From assembly GCF_000799075.1 (NCBI RefSeq), contig NZ_JTLI01000014.1:62001-126000 (forward strand): 64,000 nucleotides of DNA. The letters are read 5' to 3'. Under the pieces are notes generated by a model. It was not told where the DNA came from, did no database searches, and saw nothing but the letters and a program-made list of their open reading frames with translations. Below are positions 25,735 to 34,415 of the stretch, in pieces. Numbering within the stretch: the stretch's first letter is position 1; each line of letters begins with the position of its first letter. Both the position numbers and the translations under genes were made by a program. This DNA comes from Cetobacterium sp. ZOR0034 (GTDB taxonomy: Bacteria; Fusobacteriota; Fusobacteriia; Fusobacteriales; Fusobacteriaceae).

Positions 25735-27906
25735 TTACTCTGGTGTATTATCCAAAACTGATTGAGCTGCTTTTTGCTTTAGCTCCTCTTTTAACTTTTC
25801 CTCTTCTTCTTTTAAATCCACAATTTTTTCTTCGATACTATTTTCTTTTTCTAATCTTTCAACAGTTTTCCCTGCTAACATCTCATCTAACTCTTCACCA
25901 TTTATTGTTTCTAATCTCAATAAAGCTTGAGTTATCTCTTCAAGTTTATCTCTATTATCTGTTAAAATCTCTTTAGCTTTAGCATAAGCTGTAGAAACTA
26001 ATCTTCTAATCTCATCGTCAATCTCTTTAGATGTCGTTTCACCATAAAGCTTTTGCTGGAACATATCTCCATCACGTGTAGCATCTAACATTATTGGTCC
26101 AAATTTATCACTCATTCCATATTTTGTTACCATGGCATGAGCTATTGCTGTTGCCCTTTCAATATCGTTACTTGCTCCCGTTGTTATATCTCCAAATACA
26201 ATCTCCTCTGCGGCTCTTCCTCCTAATAAAGTTACAAGCTCAGATAAAAATTCATTTTTTGATTTAAGATATCTATCTTCCGTTGGTAGCGTCATAGTAT
26301 ATCCTAACGCAGCCATACCTCTTGGAATAATCGTCACTTTGTGAACTGGCTCTGTATTTGGTGATAATCTCTGAGTCATTGCGTGCCCTACCTCATGATA
26401 AGCTACAATGATTCTTTCTTTCTGAACAGCCATTCTCGATTTTCTTTCTGGACCTATAGTAACTTTTTCTGAAGCTTCTTCTAAATCTGCCATATTTATC
26501 TCTTCTCTTCCAGCTCTTGCAGCTAAAATAGCGGCTTCATTTAACATATTTGCTATATCTGCTCCAACAAATCCAGGTGTTTTTCTTGCGATTACTTCAA
26601 AATCTACATCTGAAGCAAACTTTTTATTTTTAGAGTGAACTTTTAAAATAGCTTCTCTTCCTTTTATATCTGGTCTATCAACAACAACTTGTCTATCAAA
26701 TCTTCCAGGTCTCATTAACGCTTTATCTAAAATTTCCGGTCTGTTTGTTGCTGCTAAAACAATGATTGTCTCTTCAGTTCCAAATCCATCCATCTCTACT
26801 AAAAGTTGGTTAAGTGTTTGTTCTCTTTCGTCGTTTCCTCCACCTTGACCACTTCCTCTTTTTCTACCTACAGCATCAATCTCATCTATAAAAATTATAC
26901 AAGGAGAGTTTTTTCTAGCTTTAGAGAACAAATCTCTAACTCTTGAAGCTCCAACCCCTACGAACATTTCTACGAACTCTGATCCTGACATACTAAAGAA
27001 TGGAACTCCAGCTTCTCCAGCTACCGCTTTTGCTAAAAGTGTCTTTCCTGTACCTGGTGATCCTAATAAAAGAACTCCCTTAGGAATTTTAGCACCTAAA
27101 TTTTTAAACTTATCCGGCTCTTTTAAAAACTGAACAACCTCTTCTAATTCGATTTTAGCTTCATCAATTCCAGCTACATCCGCAAAAGTTACTTGAGATA
27201 CATTTTCTCCATTTTCTTTTGCCTTAGATTTACCCATATTGAAAACTTGAGGTCCTCCACCTCCACCTTTATTCATTTTGTTAAGCATAAATATCCAGAT
27301 TCCAATTAATAATAGCATTGGGAACCAAGATGCTAGCATATTTAATAAGAATGGTAGCTCTTGTGGTGGTAACGATTCAATTTTGACTGTCTTACTTTCT
27401 ATCAAGCTAACAAGTTGAGAATCTCCCCCTAATCTATCAGTTATCATTCTAGCTTTTACTGCTGTCGTATCTTTTTCAGAAGTATATCCATAAACATACC
27501 CTTCTCTTTCATCTACTCTAACAAGTTTGTTATCGTTTAACTCTTTTATAAAATCAGTATAACTAATAGTCTTTACATTTGATGAATCTGACTTTGAGAA
27601 CATTGTTGGTAGTGATAAAATTATTGTTACTATAAACAACAACATTACAAATCCTTTAAGATTAAATTTCCCTCCAATTTCTCTAGGTTCTCCAGATTCT
27701 TTTTCCTGCTTACTTTTATCTATTCCCTCTTTTAATTTTTCCTTAATTTTTCTTTTTCTTTCCTCTAATTCACTTTGTTCTTGTTCATCTTTTACTTTTT
27801 TTTCTTCTTCTTTTTTAGCTTCATCATCATGCACGTCATCTTTTTTTGGCTCTTCTTCAATGAAGTTATGCAATGCCATTTTTTCATTATCTTCTCTATT
27901 CTTCAT
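25735..27906 (-). CDS. ftsH: ATP-dependent zinc metalloprotease FtsH
   Basis: A 723-residue membrane AAA+ protease that degrades misfolded membrane and regulatory proteins. In order: a charged Glu/Lys-rich N-terminal extension (about 1-80, not usual in the family), membrane segment 1 (about 84-103), an extracytoplasmic loop, membrane segment 2 (about 190-210), Walker A GSPGTGKT near 280, [11 protein letters not shown], second region of homology [19 protein letters not shown], and the zinc site HEVGH near 505 with its downstream Asp in [10 protein letters not shown]. The usual HEAGH is HEVGH here. AGGAGG lies 4 bases before the ATG, and the first bases overlap tilS by 11 bases, so the two are co-translated. 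Confidence 0.95.
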   Translation of the reverse strand: MKNREDNEKMALHNFIEEEPKKDDVHDDEAKKEEEKKVKDEQEQSELEERKRKIKEKLKEGIDKSKQEKESGEPREIGGKFNLKGFVMLLFIVTIILSLPTMFSKSDSSNVKTISYTDFIKELNDNKLVRVDEREGYVYGYTSEKDTTAVKARMITDRLGGDSQLVSLIESKTVKIESLPPQELPFLLNMLASWFPMLLLIGIWIFMLNKMNKGGGGGPQVFNMGKSKAKENGENVSQVTFADVAGIDEAKIELEEVVQFLKEPDKFKNLGAKIPKGVLLLGSPGTGKTLLAKAVAGEAGVPFFSMSGSEFVEMFVGVGASRVRDLFSKARKNSPCIIFIDEIDAVGRKRGSGQGGGNDEREQTLNQLLVEMDGFGTEETIIVLAATNRPEILDKALMRPGRFDRQVVVDRPDIKGREAILKVHSKNKKFASDVDFEVIARKTPGFVGADIANMLNEAAILAARAGREEINMADLEEASEKVTIGPERKSRMAVQKERIIVAYHEVGHAMTQRLSPNTEPVHKVTIIPRGMAALGYTMTLPTEDRYLKSKNEFLSELVTLLGGRAAEEIVFGDITTGASNDIERATAIAHAMVTKYGMSDKFGPIMLDATRDGDMFQQKLYGETTSKEIDDEIRRLVSTAYAKAKEILTDNRDKLEEITQALLRLETINGEELDEMLAGKTVERLEKENSIEEKIVDLKEEEEKLKEELKQKAAQSVLDNTPE

Positions 27907-29236
27907 CTTGCCTCCTTATGATTAGCTTAATTCCTTTTTCATTTTTTCTACATTTAAAGTCTTCACTTTTTTTTACTCCTGAAATCCAGACAATCTCATT
28001 ATCTTTTATTACTAATGGGATTGTACCCCTCATTTCCTTTGGTATCTTCTCATTTATAAATATATCTTTTACTTTTTTATGAGAAGTCATTCCTAAAGGT
28101 TTTATTCTATCCCCATCCTTTCGATACCTTATCTCTAAAGTATCACCTATTTTTAAATTTGTTAAAAATTCATTTTTACCAAAACTTCTTTCATCTAGAA
28201 ATGCTTCTAAAATAAAATTATCAACTTTTATTTTAAAGGGTACTTTTTTTATAAGACTAATATTTATATTTTCTAAATTATCTATATTTTCCTTCTCTAT
28301 CCAAATATTTTTATATTGTTTTTTTAAAATAAAATTATTTTCTAAGTGTATATTTTTACTTCCTGAACTTTTAAATAGTTTTATTACATTTCCAATTTTT
28401 TCTCTAGATGATTCTAATTCAAACTCTTTAAAATATTCATTAATTATTTTTCTTTGGATATAACTATCTTCTGTTTGAATCAAATCTATATTTAAAACTT
28501 CCTTATCATTTTCAAGAATTTTATATTTTTCTAAATCTATTTTGAGAATCTCATTAACCTCTTTAATCTCTTCAATTAAATTATGAACTTTATCTTTAAA
28601 ACTAACATTATATCTTTCTTCTATAAATGGAATTAAATCCAATCTTATGCTGTTTCTAGTAAAATCGTTTTCAAAATTTGTTTCATCTACTCTATATTCA
28701 ATATTTTGGGTATCTAAAAAATTTAAAATATCATTTTTATATGTTTCATTTATAGGTCTAATTATATTTTCTCTATGTTGAATTCCTTCTAAACCTTCCA
28801 AAGATGAACCTCTAATAAGTCTAAATAAAAAGTTTTCGATTTGATCATCTAAATTGTGAGCTATTGCTATTTTATTACTATTTGTTTCTTTTAAAACTTC
28901 TGAAAAGAATTCATATCTTATCATTCTTCCCGCTTCCTCTAATCCAATTCCATTTTCTTTAGCTACTGTTTCCATCGAAGCTCTTTTTATAAAAACTGGT
29001 ATTCCTATCTTTTCTCCGCTTAAAAGACTAAATTTCTCATCACCGTCTGAATTCTTACCTCTAAACAAGTGGTTAATATGGGCTAATACAAACTCAAAGT
29101 CTAACTCTTTTTTTAATTCTTTTAAAACTTCTAATAAAAATACTGAATCTGGTCCTCCTGAAAAACCAAGAACAATTTTATCTCCATTTTCTATTAATTT
29201 TTCATTTTTTATTTTTTTTAAAATTTTTCTTAACAT
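27896..29236 (-). CDS. tilS: tRNA(Ile) lysidine synthase
   Basis: A 446-residue PP-loop ATPase that converts the wobble C34 of tRNA-Ile(CAU) into lysidine. The PP-loop is SGGPDSVF near residue 24, followed by AHNLDDQIENFLFRLIRG near 130 and RPI; the C-terminal substrate-recognition part contains GDRIKPLGM near 390. I start it at the ATG at 29236, with GAAGGG 7 bases upstream. An ATG at 29251 has no ribosome site and lies within a few bases of the predicted transcription start. It overlaps ftsH by 11 bases. Essential in most bacteria. Confidence 0.92.
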   Translation of the reverse strand: MLRKILKKIKNEKLIENGDKIVLGFSGGPDSVFLLEVLKELKKELDFEFVLAHINHLFRGKNSDGDEKFSLLSGEKIGIPVFIKRASMETVAKENGIGLEEAGRMIRYEFFSEVLKETNSNKIAIAHNLDDQIENFLFRLIRGSSLEGLEGIQHRENIIRPINETYKNDILNFLDTQNIEYRVDETNFENDFTRNSIRLDLIPFIEERYNVSFKDKVHNLIEEIKEVNEILKIDLEKYKILENDKEVLNIDLIQTEDSYIQRKIINEYFKEFELESSREKIGNVIKLFKSSGSKNIHLENNFILKKQYKNIWIEKENIDNLENINISLIKKVPFKIKVDNFILEAFLDERSFGKNEFLTNLKIGDTLEIRYRKDGDRIKPLGMTSHKKVKDIFINEKIPKEMRGTIPLVIKDNEIVWISGVKKSEDFKCRKNEKGIKLIIRRQDEE

Positions 29237-29267
29237 AATTTTACCCTTCATGACAGTATTTTATAGA

Positions 29268-29295
29268 ATTATACCATATAGAGAATCTTTTTCAA
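29268..29295 (-). promoter_or_regulatory. Promoter of the tilS-ftsH transcript
   Basis: Reverse strand: TTGAAA (29295-29290), 16 bases, TATAAT (29273-29268). The predicted start of transcription lies about 20-25 bases before the tilS ATG, supporting the shorter tilS start. Confidence 0.7.
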
Positions 29296-29314
29296 ACTCT
29301 TTTCCCTCTTATTT

Positions 29315-30973
29315 TTATTTAAAAATCTCTAGTTTTGGTTTTTTATTCGAGTAATTGAAAAATATTTCAATTGTATCTACTCTGTGATTTAAAACATCAT
29401 ATTCGAATTTTTCAAATTCAGTTTTTTTATAGGCTTCTCTTGTTGATGAAAAGTTTTTTTCGACTACTATTTCATTGTATTTTTCTTTATCTTTTTTAGA
29501 AATAAACCATTCTGGATAAGCTCCTGGTTTACCTAAAAGTAAATAATCCAACTTTAAATACTCAATAAAAATATCTTTTCCTATAAAATTCTTTTCTTTA
29601 TAAAATTTAACCAAGTGATTAAATATGGCAACTATCTTGTGCCCAACTCCTAAAAGGTTATTTTTTTCATAATATTCTGCAATCTCCTCAAAGAAAGTAA
29701 ATGGTCTATCATAATGATTATCAATTATATATTTTACAGAGTTTTTAAATTTTTCAGAATTATAATAGAAATCTAACATTTTTTCAAGATTTTTCAATTT
29801 AACTAATTCAGTATAATTTATAAAACAATTTGATAATATCTCGTATGGCGGAAACTCCATATATTTATAATCATATTCTTCTATCTCTTTAGAAATTTTT
29901 GTCCCACTCAATATTTTTAAAAAACCTAATTGAATCATCTCGGCATCTAAATCATAAACATAGTCAAACGAATCTTTAAATGTTTCATATGTATCGTGTG
30001 GAAGTCCTGCAATTAAATCTACATGTAGATGAACATTTTTCGATATTGCCTTTATATTATATCTCAATCTTTCAAGTAGATTTCTTCTATTAATGCTATT
30101 CATTGTATCTTTATTAATACTTTGAACTCCAATTTCAAATTGAAAGTAACCCTCTGGAACTTTTTTTAAGAATTCTATAATTTCATCATCAAATATATTA
30201 GCATTTATTTCAAAATGGAATGTTACATTTTCCTTATAGTTTTCTAATAAAAATTCCCAAATTCCTAAATATCTTTCTTTTCTTAAATTATAAGTTCTAT
30301 CAACAAATTTAACTAACTCAACACCTGAATCTAAAAATTTCTTTAAATCAGTTTTTACTCTTTCTAAGCTCCAATATCTAACACCCTTATCTATAGATGA
30401 TAGACAATAAGAACAGCTAAACGGGCATCCTCTACTCGATTCATAATAAAGTATTTTTATATTCTCTTTTAATTCGTTTTCTGTATATGGAAAAGGAATC
30501 GTATCTAAATTCTCAATTGGAAACTCATCTCCATTATAGATAAACTCTCCATTTTTTAAAGTTGCCACTCCTCTTTGTAATTTATCATTCTCTACTAAAA
30601 AGTTATAAAGAACTTTTTCTCCCTCTCCAATCAGAACATAGTCAATAGCTCCATTTTCTAATAAAGATTCTTTTGCATTATAACTAACTTCTGGTCCACC
30701 AAGAGTAATTGTTACGTCTGGTCTAATCTTTCTTAATTCCTTTATAATTCTAAACACATACTCTTTATTCCAAATATAAGTTGAAAATATATAGTGATCT
30801 GCGTCAAGATTAAATAAATCTGTAATTATACTTTGAACTTGATTATTTATATTACTTTCATAAAGTTCTATTTTTAAATCACTGTATTTTTCTACATAAC
30901 TTTTTAAATATCTAATTGCTAAATTCGTATGTATAAACTGACTATTTATACCGACTAAAACTATTTTATTCAT
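29315..30973 (-). CDS. B12-binding radical SAM protein (DUF4080)
   Basis: A 552-residue enzyme. Residues about 1-140 form a cobalamin-binding Rossmann domain (VGINSQF, ITLGGPEVS, VLIGEGE). The radical SAM core follows, with CPFSCSYC near residue 183 carrying the three 4Fe-4S cysteines, a FVDRTYN strand, FEIGVQS and HVDLIAGLP. The C-terminal part after about 400 is the DUF4080 region. The reaction is unknown for this family; a methyl transfer or backbone modification is possible. It lies 15 bases downstream of mltG in the same transcript, an association not explained by function. AGGAG precedes the ATG. Confidence 0.85.
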   Translation of the reverse strand: MNKIVLVGINSQFIHTNLAIRYLKSYVEKYSDLKIELYESNINNQVQSIITDLFNLDADHYIFSTYIWNKEYVFRIIKELRKIRPDVTITLGGPEVSYNAKESLLENGAIDYVLIGEGEKVLYNFLVENDKLQRGVATLKNGEFIYNGDEFPIENLDTIPFPYTENELKENIKILYYESSRGCPFSCSYCLSSIDKGVRYWSLERVKTDLKKFLDSGVELVKFVDRTYNLRKERYLGIWEFLLENYKENVTFHFEINANIFDDEIIEFLKKVPEGYFQFEIGVQSINKDTMNSINRRNLLERLRYNIKAISKNVHLHVDLIAGLPHDTYETFKDSFDYVYDLDAEMIQLGFLKILSGTKISKEIEEYDYKYMEFPPYEILSNCFINYTELVKLKNLEKMLDFYYNSEKFKNSVKYIIDNHYDRPFTFFEEIAEYYEKNNLLGVGHKIVAIFNHLVKFYKEKNFIGKDIFIEYLKLDYLLLGKPGAYPEWFISKKDKEKYNEIVVEKNFSSTREAYKKTEFEKFEYDVLNHRVDTIEIFFNYSNKKPKLEIFK

Positions 30974-30988
30974 AATTTTTTCTCCTGC

Positions 30989-31939
30989 TTATTTTTTCTT
31001 TTGAACTTCTAAATGCTCTCTATATGTTTTTGTAAACGTATGTTTTCCTGTGCTTGTAACAACAAAAAATAGGTAATCTGTTTCGGCTGGATTCATCGCT
31101 GCCATCACCGAAGAATAATCTGGGTTTGATATTGGTCCCGGTGGTAATCCTCTATACATATATGTATTGTAAGGAGAATCTATTTTTAAATCTTTGTAAT
31201 ACATTCTTCTCTTACTGTAGTCATATAAATAATTTACTGTTGCATCAGATCCTAATTTCATACCTTTTTTCAAACGATTATAAAAAACTGATGACATCAA
31301 AGGTTTCTCATCCTTCAATTGCGCTTCTCTTTCAATTATTGATGCCATGATTAACTTTTCATAAAACTCTTTTTTATCAGAATACTTATCAGGTGGGAAT
31401 ATCTTCAAAAATTGTCCTAGCATAGCCTTCGCTACCTCTTTCTCATTTGTATCTACTGCTAAATAGTATGTTTCTGGATATAAATATCCCTCAAAGTTTC
31501 CATCAGGGGTTAAATATGGAAAATCCTTTATTTCCTTTAAAGCATTTCTCAATCCCTCTTCAGTACCAATTCCTCTTTCTTTAAGTAAAGACCCTATCTC
31601 TTTTATTGAATATCCTTCTGGTATTGTTAAAATTGTGTATTTAACTCTTCCCTCTTCCATCATTTGAATTATATCTCTATAAGAATATTTTCCATCTAAC
31701 TCATAAAATCCAGCCTTTATATTTTTTCCTGAATTTTTTTCATATTTTAAAAATATTTTGAAGAAAATAGAATCTGCTATTCCCATCTGTTTAAATGCAC
31801 TATTCAAACTTGTACCAGTTCTTAAGTTTACTTGAACTTTGTATTCTTTTTTTGCATCTACTTTTATTGAATACAACTTAAATATTGAAAAAACTCCTGT
31901 TAAAATAATTAATAAAAAAATTAAAAATTTTTTCTTCAT
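30989..31939 (-). CDS. mltG: Endolytic murein transglycosylase MltG
   Basis: A 316-residue inner-membrane protein with an N-terminal anchor (about 4-20), a LysM-like region (about 38-90) and the YceG catalytic domain. Key elements are GYLYPETYYL near 145, ASIIEREAQ with the catalytic Glu near 198, and SSVFYNRLKKGMKLGSDATVNY near 215. MltG cleaves nascent peptidoglycan to end glycan strands. GGGAG precedes the ATG. It is followed by the B12 radical SAM gene, and an upstream terminator separates it from the DEAD-box helicase. Confidence 0.94.
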   Translation of the reverse strand: MKKKFLIFLLIILTGVFSIFKLYSIKVDAKKEYKVQVNLRTGTSLNSAFKQMGIADSIFFKIFLKYEKNSGKNIKAGFYELDGKYSYRDIIQMMEEGRVKYTILTIPEGYSIKEIGSLLKERGIGTEEGLRNALKEIKDFPYLTPDGNFEGYLYPETYYLAVDTNEKEVAKAMLGQFLKIFPPDKYSDKKEFYEKLIMASIIEREAQLKDEKPLMSSVFYNRLKKGMKLGSDATVNYLYDYSKRRMYYKDLKIDSPYNTYMYRGLPPGPISNPDYSSVMAAMNPAETDYLFFVVTSTGKHTFTKTYREHLEVQKKK

Positions 31940-31962
31940 AACACTCTCCCGATTTTATGCTG

Positions 31963-32001
31963 AAAAAAGCTGTACTTTGGTCTCCCTAGTTACAGCTTTT
32001 T
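31963..32001 (-). terminator. Terminator of the DEAD-box helicase gene
   Basis: Reverse strand: AAAAAGCTGTA (32001-31991), 16-base loop, TACAGCTTTTT (31974-31964) and one further T. It lies 14 bases downstream of the helicase stop. Confidence 0.78.
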
Positions 32002-32015
32002 CTTAATCTATTTAA

Positions 32016-33602
32016 TTATCTTTTAGATTGTTTTGCTTTTTCGATTAAAGGCTTTCTTCCTTTTCTATCTTTTTGGAATACATCTACTATTGTTTCCGCT
32101 TCAACAAATGGTACAGATACGAATGAGAAGTTCTCATATATTTCTACACCTTTTAATTTTGATTCATGTACTTTAGCTTTCTTAGAGATTAAGTCCACTA
32201 ATTTTCTTGGAGTCATTTTATCTTTCTTTCCAAGAGCAATGAATAATCTTGTTTTTCCTGTTTTATCGATAGAAACGCTCTCGATATCAGAGTAGTTAGT
32301 TTCTTCTAACTCTTCCTCATAACAATTCTTTAATATAGCAGCAATTACTTCAATTGGAGTAGCTTCTTGATTTAATAACTCTTTAGCCATATCATAGTAA
32401 GACTCAGCATCTCCATTTGATATTAAGTTAGCAACGTTATCAAATAATCTAGTTTTCTTAGCTAAGATTACATCTTTAACTCCTGGTACTTGCTCTTTTT
32501 TGATTTCTGTTTTTGTTATTCTTTGAATTTGAAGTAATTTTCTGTACTCAGAAGGAGTTATGAACGTTATAGCTGTTCCTTGCTTTCCTGCTCTTCCAGT
32601 TCTTCCAATTCTATGAACATAACTTTCTGCTTCTTGTGGTATAGCGTAGTTGATTACGTGAGTAAGATCATTTACGTCAATTCCTCTTGCAGCAACGTCA
32701 GTTGCTATTAGAATGTTTAAGTTTTTATTTTTAAATCTCTTTAAAGTAACTTCTCTATGGTTTTGGCTGATATCTCCATGAAGACCTTCAACGTCATATC
32801 CTCTATCTTGAAGTTTTCCTACTAATTCGTTAACATCATTTTTAGTTCTACAGAATACTATTCCGTAGAAATCAGCTTCGATATCAACTATTCTACATAA
32901 AGCCTCAAACTTATCTCTCTCTTTTACTTCGAAGTAAATTTGCTCAGTTAAGTTTGTAGTTAACTCTTTCTTTTTAACAGCTAATACTTCATGCTCTCCC
33001 ATGTGAGATTTAGCTATCTTTAAAATTTCTGGTGGCATTGTAGCAGAGAAGAATAACATTCTTTTATCTTCGTTAGTTTGAGTTAAGATTTGCTCGATAT
33101 CTTCTACAAATCCCATGTTTAACATTTCATCAGCTTCATCTAATATAAAGTAATCAATGTTGTTTAATTTTAAAACTTGTCTGTTCATTAAATCCATAAC
33201 TCTTCCTGGAGTTCCAACAACTATATCAACACCTCTGTTAAGTTGTCTCTTTTGTTGCTCTAATGATTGTCCTCCATAAACTGGAATTATCTTTAATCTT
33301 CTTCCGTGTGCAAGCGAGTTCATCTCCTCAGCAACTTGAACTGCTAACTCTCTAGTTGGAGCTAAGATTATAGCTTGTACATGACCTGTACTCTTCTCAA
33401 TTTTCTCTAAAATAGGTAATGAGAATGCAGCTGTCTTTCCTGTTCCTGTTTGAGCTTGTCCGATTATATCCTTATCTCCATTTAATAATGCAGGTATAGT
33501 TAATGCTTGTATTGGGCTTGGTCTTTCGAACCCTTTTTCTTGTAAAGGTTTTAACGTTTTTTCAGTTAAACCTAAATCTTTAAATGTTAATATACTTTCC
33601 AT
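32016..33602 (-). CDS. DEAD-box RNA helicase (CsdA/DeaD-like)
   Basis: A 528-residue RNA helicase. The complete motif set is visible: AQTGTGKTAAF, PTRELAVQ, VGTPGRV, DEADEMLN, SATMP and HRIGRTGRAGKQG. A C-terminal DbpA/RRM-like RNA-binding domain covers about 440-515 (TRLFIALGKKDKMTPR, VSVPF). It would act in ribosome assembly, mRNA decay or cold adaptation. I choose the ATG at 33602 (AAGGA with 7-base spacing) and not the ATG at 33635, which lacks a site. A TATAAT lies about 45 bases upstream. Single-gene transcript with a terminator. Confidence 0.92.
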   Translation of the reverse strand: MESILTFKDLGLTEKTLKPLQEKGFERPSPIQALTIPALLNGDKDIIGQAQTGTGKTAAFSLPILEKIEKSTGHVQAIILAPTRELAVQVAEEMNSLAHGRRLKIIPVYGGQSLEQQKRQLNRGVDIVVGTPGRVMDLMNRQVLKLNNIDYFILDEADEMLNMGFVEDIEQILTQTNEDKRMLFFSATMPPEILKIAKSHMGEHEVLAVKKKELTTNLTEQIYFEVKERDKFEALCRIVDIEADFYGIVFCRTKNDVNELVGKLQDRGYDVEGLHGDISQNHREVTLKRFKNKNLNILIATDVAARGIDVNDLTHVINYAIPQEAESYVHRIGRTGRAGKQGTAITFITPSEYRKLLQIQRITKTEIKKEQVPGVKDVILAKKTRLFDNVANLISNGDAESYYDMAKELLNQEATPIEVIAAILKNCYEEELEETNYSDIESVSIDKTGKTRLFIALGKKDKMTPRKLVDLISKKAKVHESKLKGVEIYENFSFVSVPFVEAETIVDVFQKDRKGRKPLIEKAKQSKR

Positions 33603-33810
33603 ATTCACTTCCTTAATATTTTTATATTCATTCATTAGATTATAACATACATTTATAATTTTGTGTACTTTTTTTATCTTTTTATTTCTTATTTGTGAGT
33701 TGTTTTTTTACATGTTCTTATTCTGTAAGAATTTTTACTGTTTTAAGATATTGATTTTTTTTTAAAAATGTAGTAAATAAAGTATTAATAAGATTTTAGA
33801 GGAGGCTTTT

Positions 33811-34200
33811 ATGATTATTGATAGAAAAAATGCGAAAAGAACTGTTATTTACATTAATGATTCTCAAAAAAATAATCTCCAAAACTTTTTACACTCTATC
33901 GGCTTTCATTATTATACTATCCAATCAAAACTTGAAGGTAGTTGGGAACATGGAATTAGACATCTAAATAATCATGTTTGGCCTGGTTCAGAAGCTGTTT
34001 TTCACCTAATTGTTTCTGGTTCAAAAGTTGATTTATTGCTACAAAAATTAAAAAGCTTTAGAATGGGATTACCTGACAATGTTGTTATGGCAGTACTCGT
34101 TTGTCCCTTAGATGATTTTATCTATAATATGATGACTGTTGATATAGAACCAGACTCATCGACCGAGAAAGTACACTGGCTAAAAGAAGATGAAAATTAA
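33811..34200 (+). CDS. PII-like small protein (possible transporter-associated)
   Basis: A 129-residue protein that I recognise only tentatively. The pattern FHYYTIQSKLEGSWEHGIRHLNNHVWPGSEAV... followed by LLQKLKSFRMGLPDN is reminiscent of the small PII-like (GlnB-fold) proteins found beside transporters, such as PG0541-type proteins. No T-loop Tyr motif of classical GlnB is seen. AGAGGAGG lies before the ATG. It is a single gene between the DEAD-box helicase and the feo operon, convergent with feo across a shared terminator. Cytoplasmic; ligand and partner unknown. Its nearness to feo may be coincidence. Confidence 0.4.
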   Translation: MIIDRKNAKRTVIYINDSQKNNLQNFLHSIGFHYYTIQSKLEGSWEHGIRHLNNHVWPGSEAVFHLIVSGSKVDLLLQKLKSFRMGLPDNVVMAVLVCPLDDFIYNMMTVDIEPDSSTEKVHWLKEDEN

Positions 34201-34212
34201 TTATAAAAAAAG

Positions 34213-34238
34213 GAGCTAGTTCATAAATGAGCTAGCTC
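34213..34238. terminator. Bidirectional terminator at the end of the feo operon
   Basis: GAGCTAGTTCA (34213-34223) with TGAGCTAGCTC (34228-34238), 11 bp with one G-U. On the reverse strand it is followed by CTTTTTTT, a strong stop for the feo operon; the forward-strand T-run is weaker. Confidence 0.82.
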
Positions 34239-34245
34239 TCTTTAA

Positions 34246-34395
34246 TTAATGTTTACACTTATCTTTTATACTACAACTTCCATTTTTGGCCTTTGAACAG
34301 TTACAACCGCTTTCACCTTTAAACATCTTATATAAACTTTTCAAAGCTATTGCTCCTATCACAACAACTATTCCAACTAAAATTAATGTTTTCAT
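34246..34395 (-). CDS. FeoB-associated Cys-rich membrane protein
   Basis: A 49-residue protein found by reading the reverse strand between feoB and the terminator. It starts MKTLILVGIVVVIGA, one membrane segment (about 2-18), then a basic stretch and a Cys-rich tail with four cysteines (CNC, SC, KC) ending in KCKH. This is the pattern of the small FeoB-associated Cys-rich proteins (Pfam PF12669) encoded after feoB in many anaerobes. GGAGGAG lies about 5 bases before ATG. Its start is 20 bases after the feoB stop, so it is co-transcribed. It may assist ferrous iron entry or sit in the FeoB pore complex; its role is not established. Confidence 0.85.
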   Translation of the reverse strand: MKTLILVGIVVVIGAIALKSLYKMFKGESGCNCSKAKNGSCSIKDKCKH

Positions 34396-34415
34396 TTTCT
34401 CCTCCTTATAAAGAG

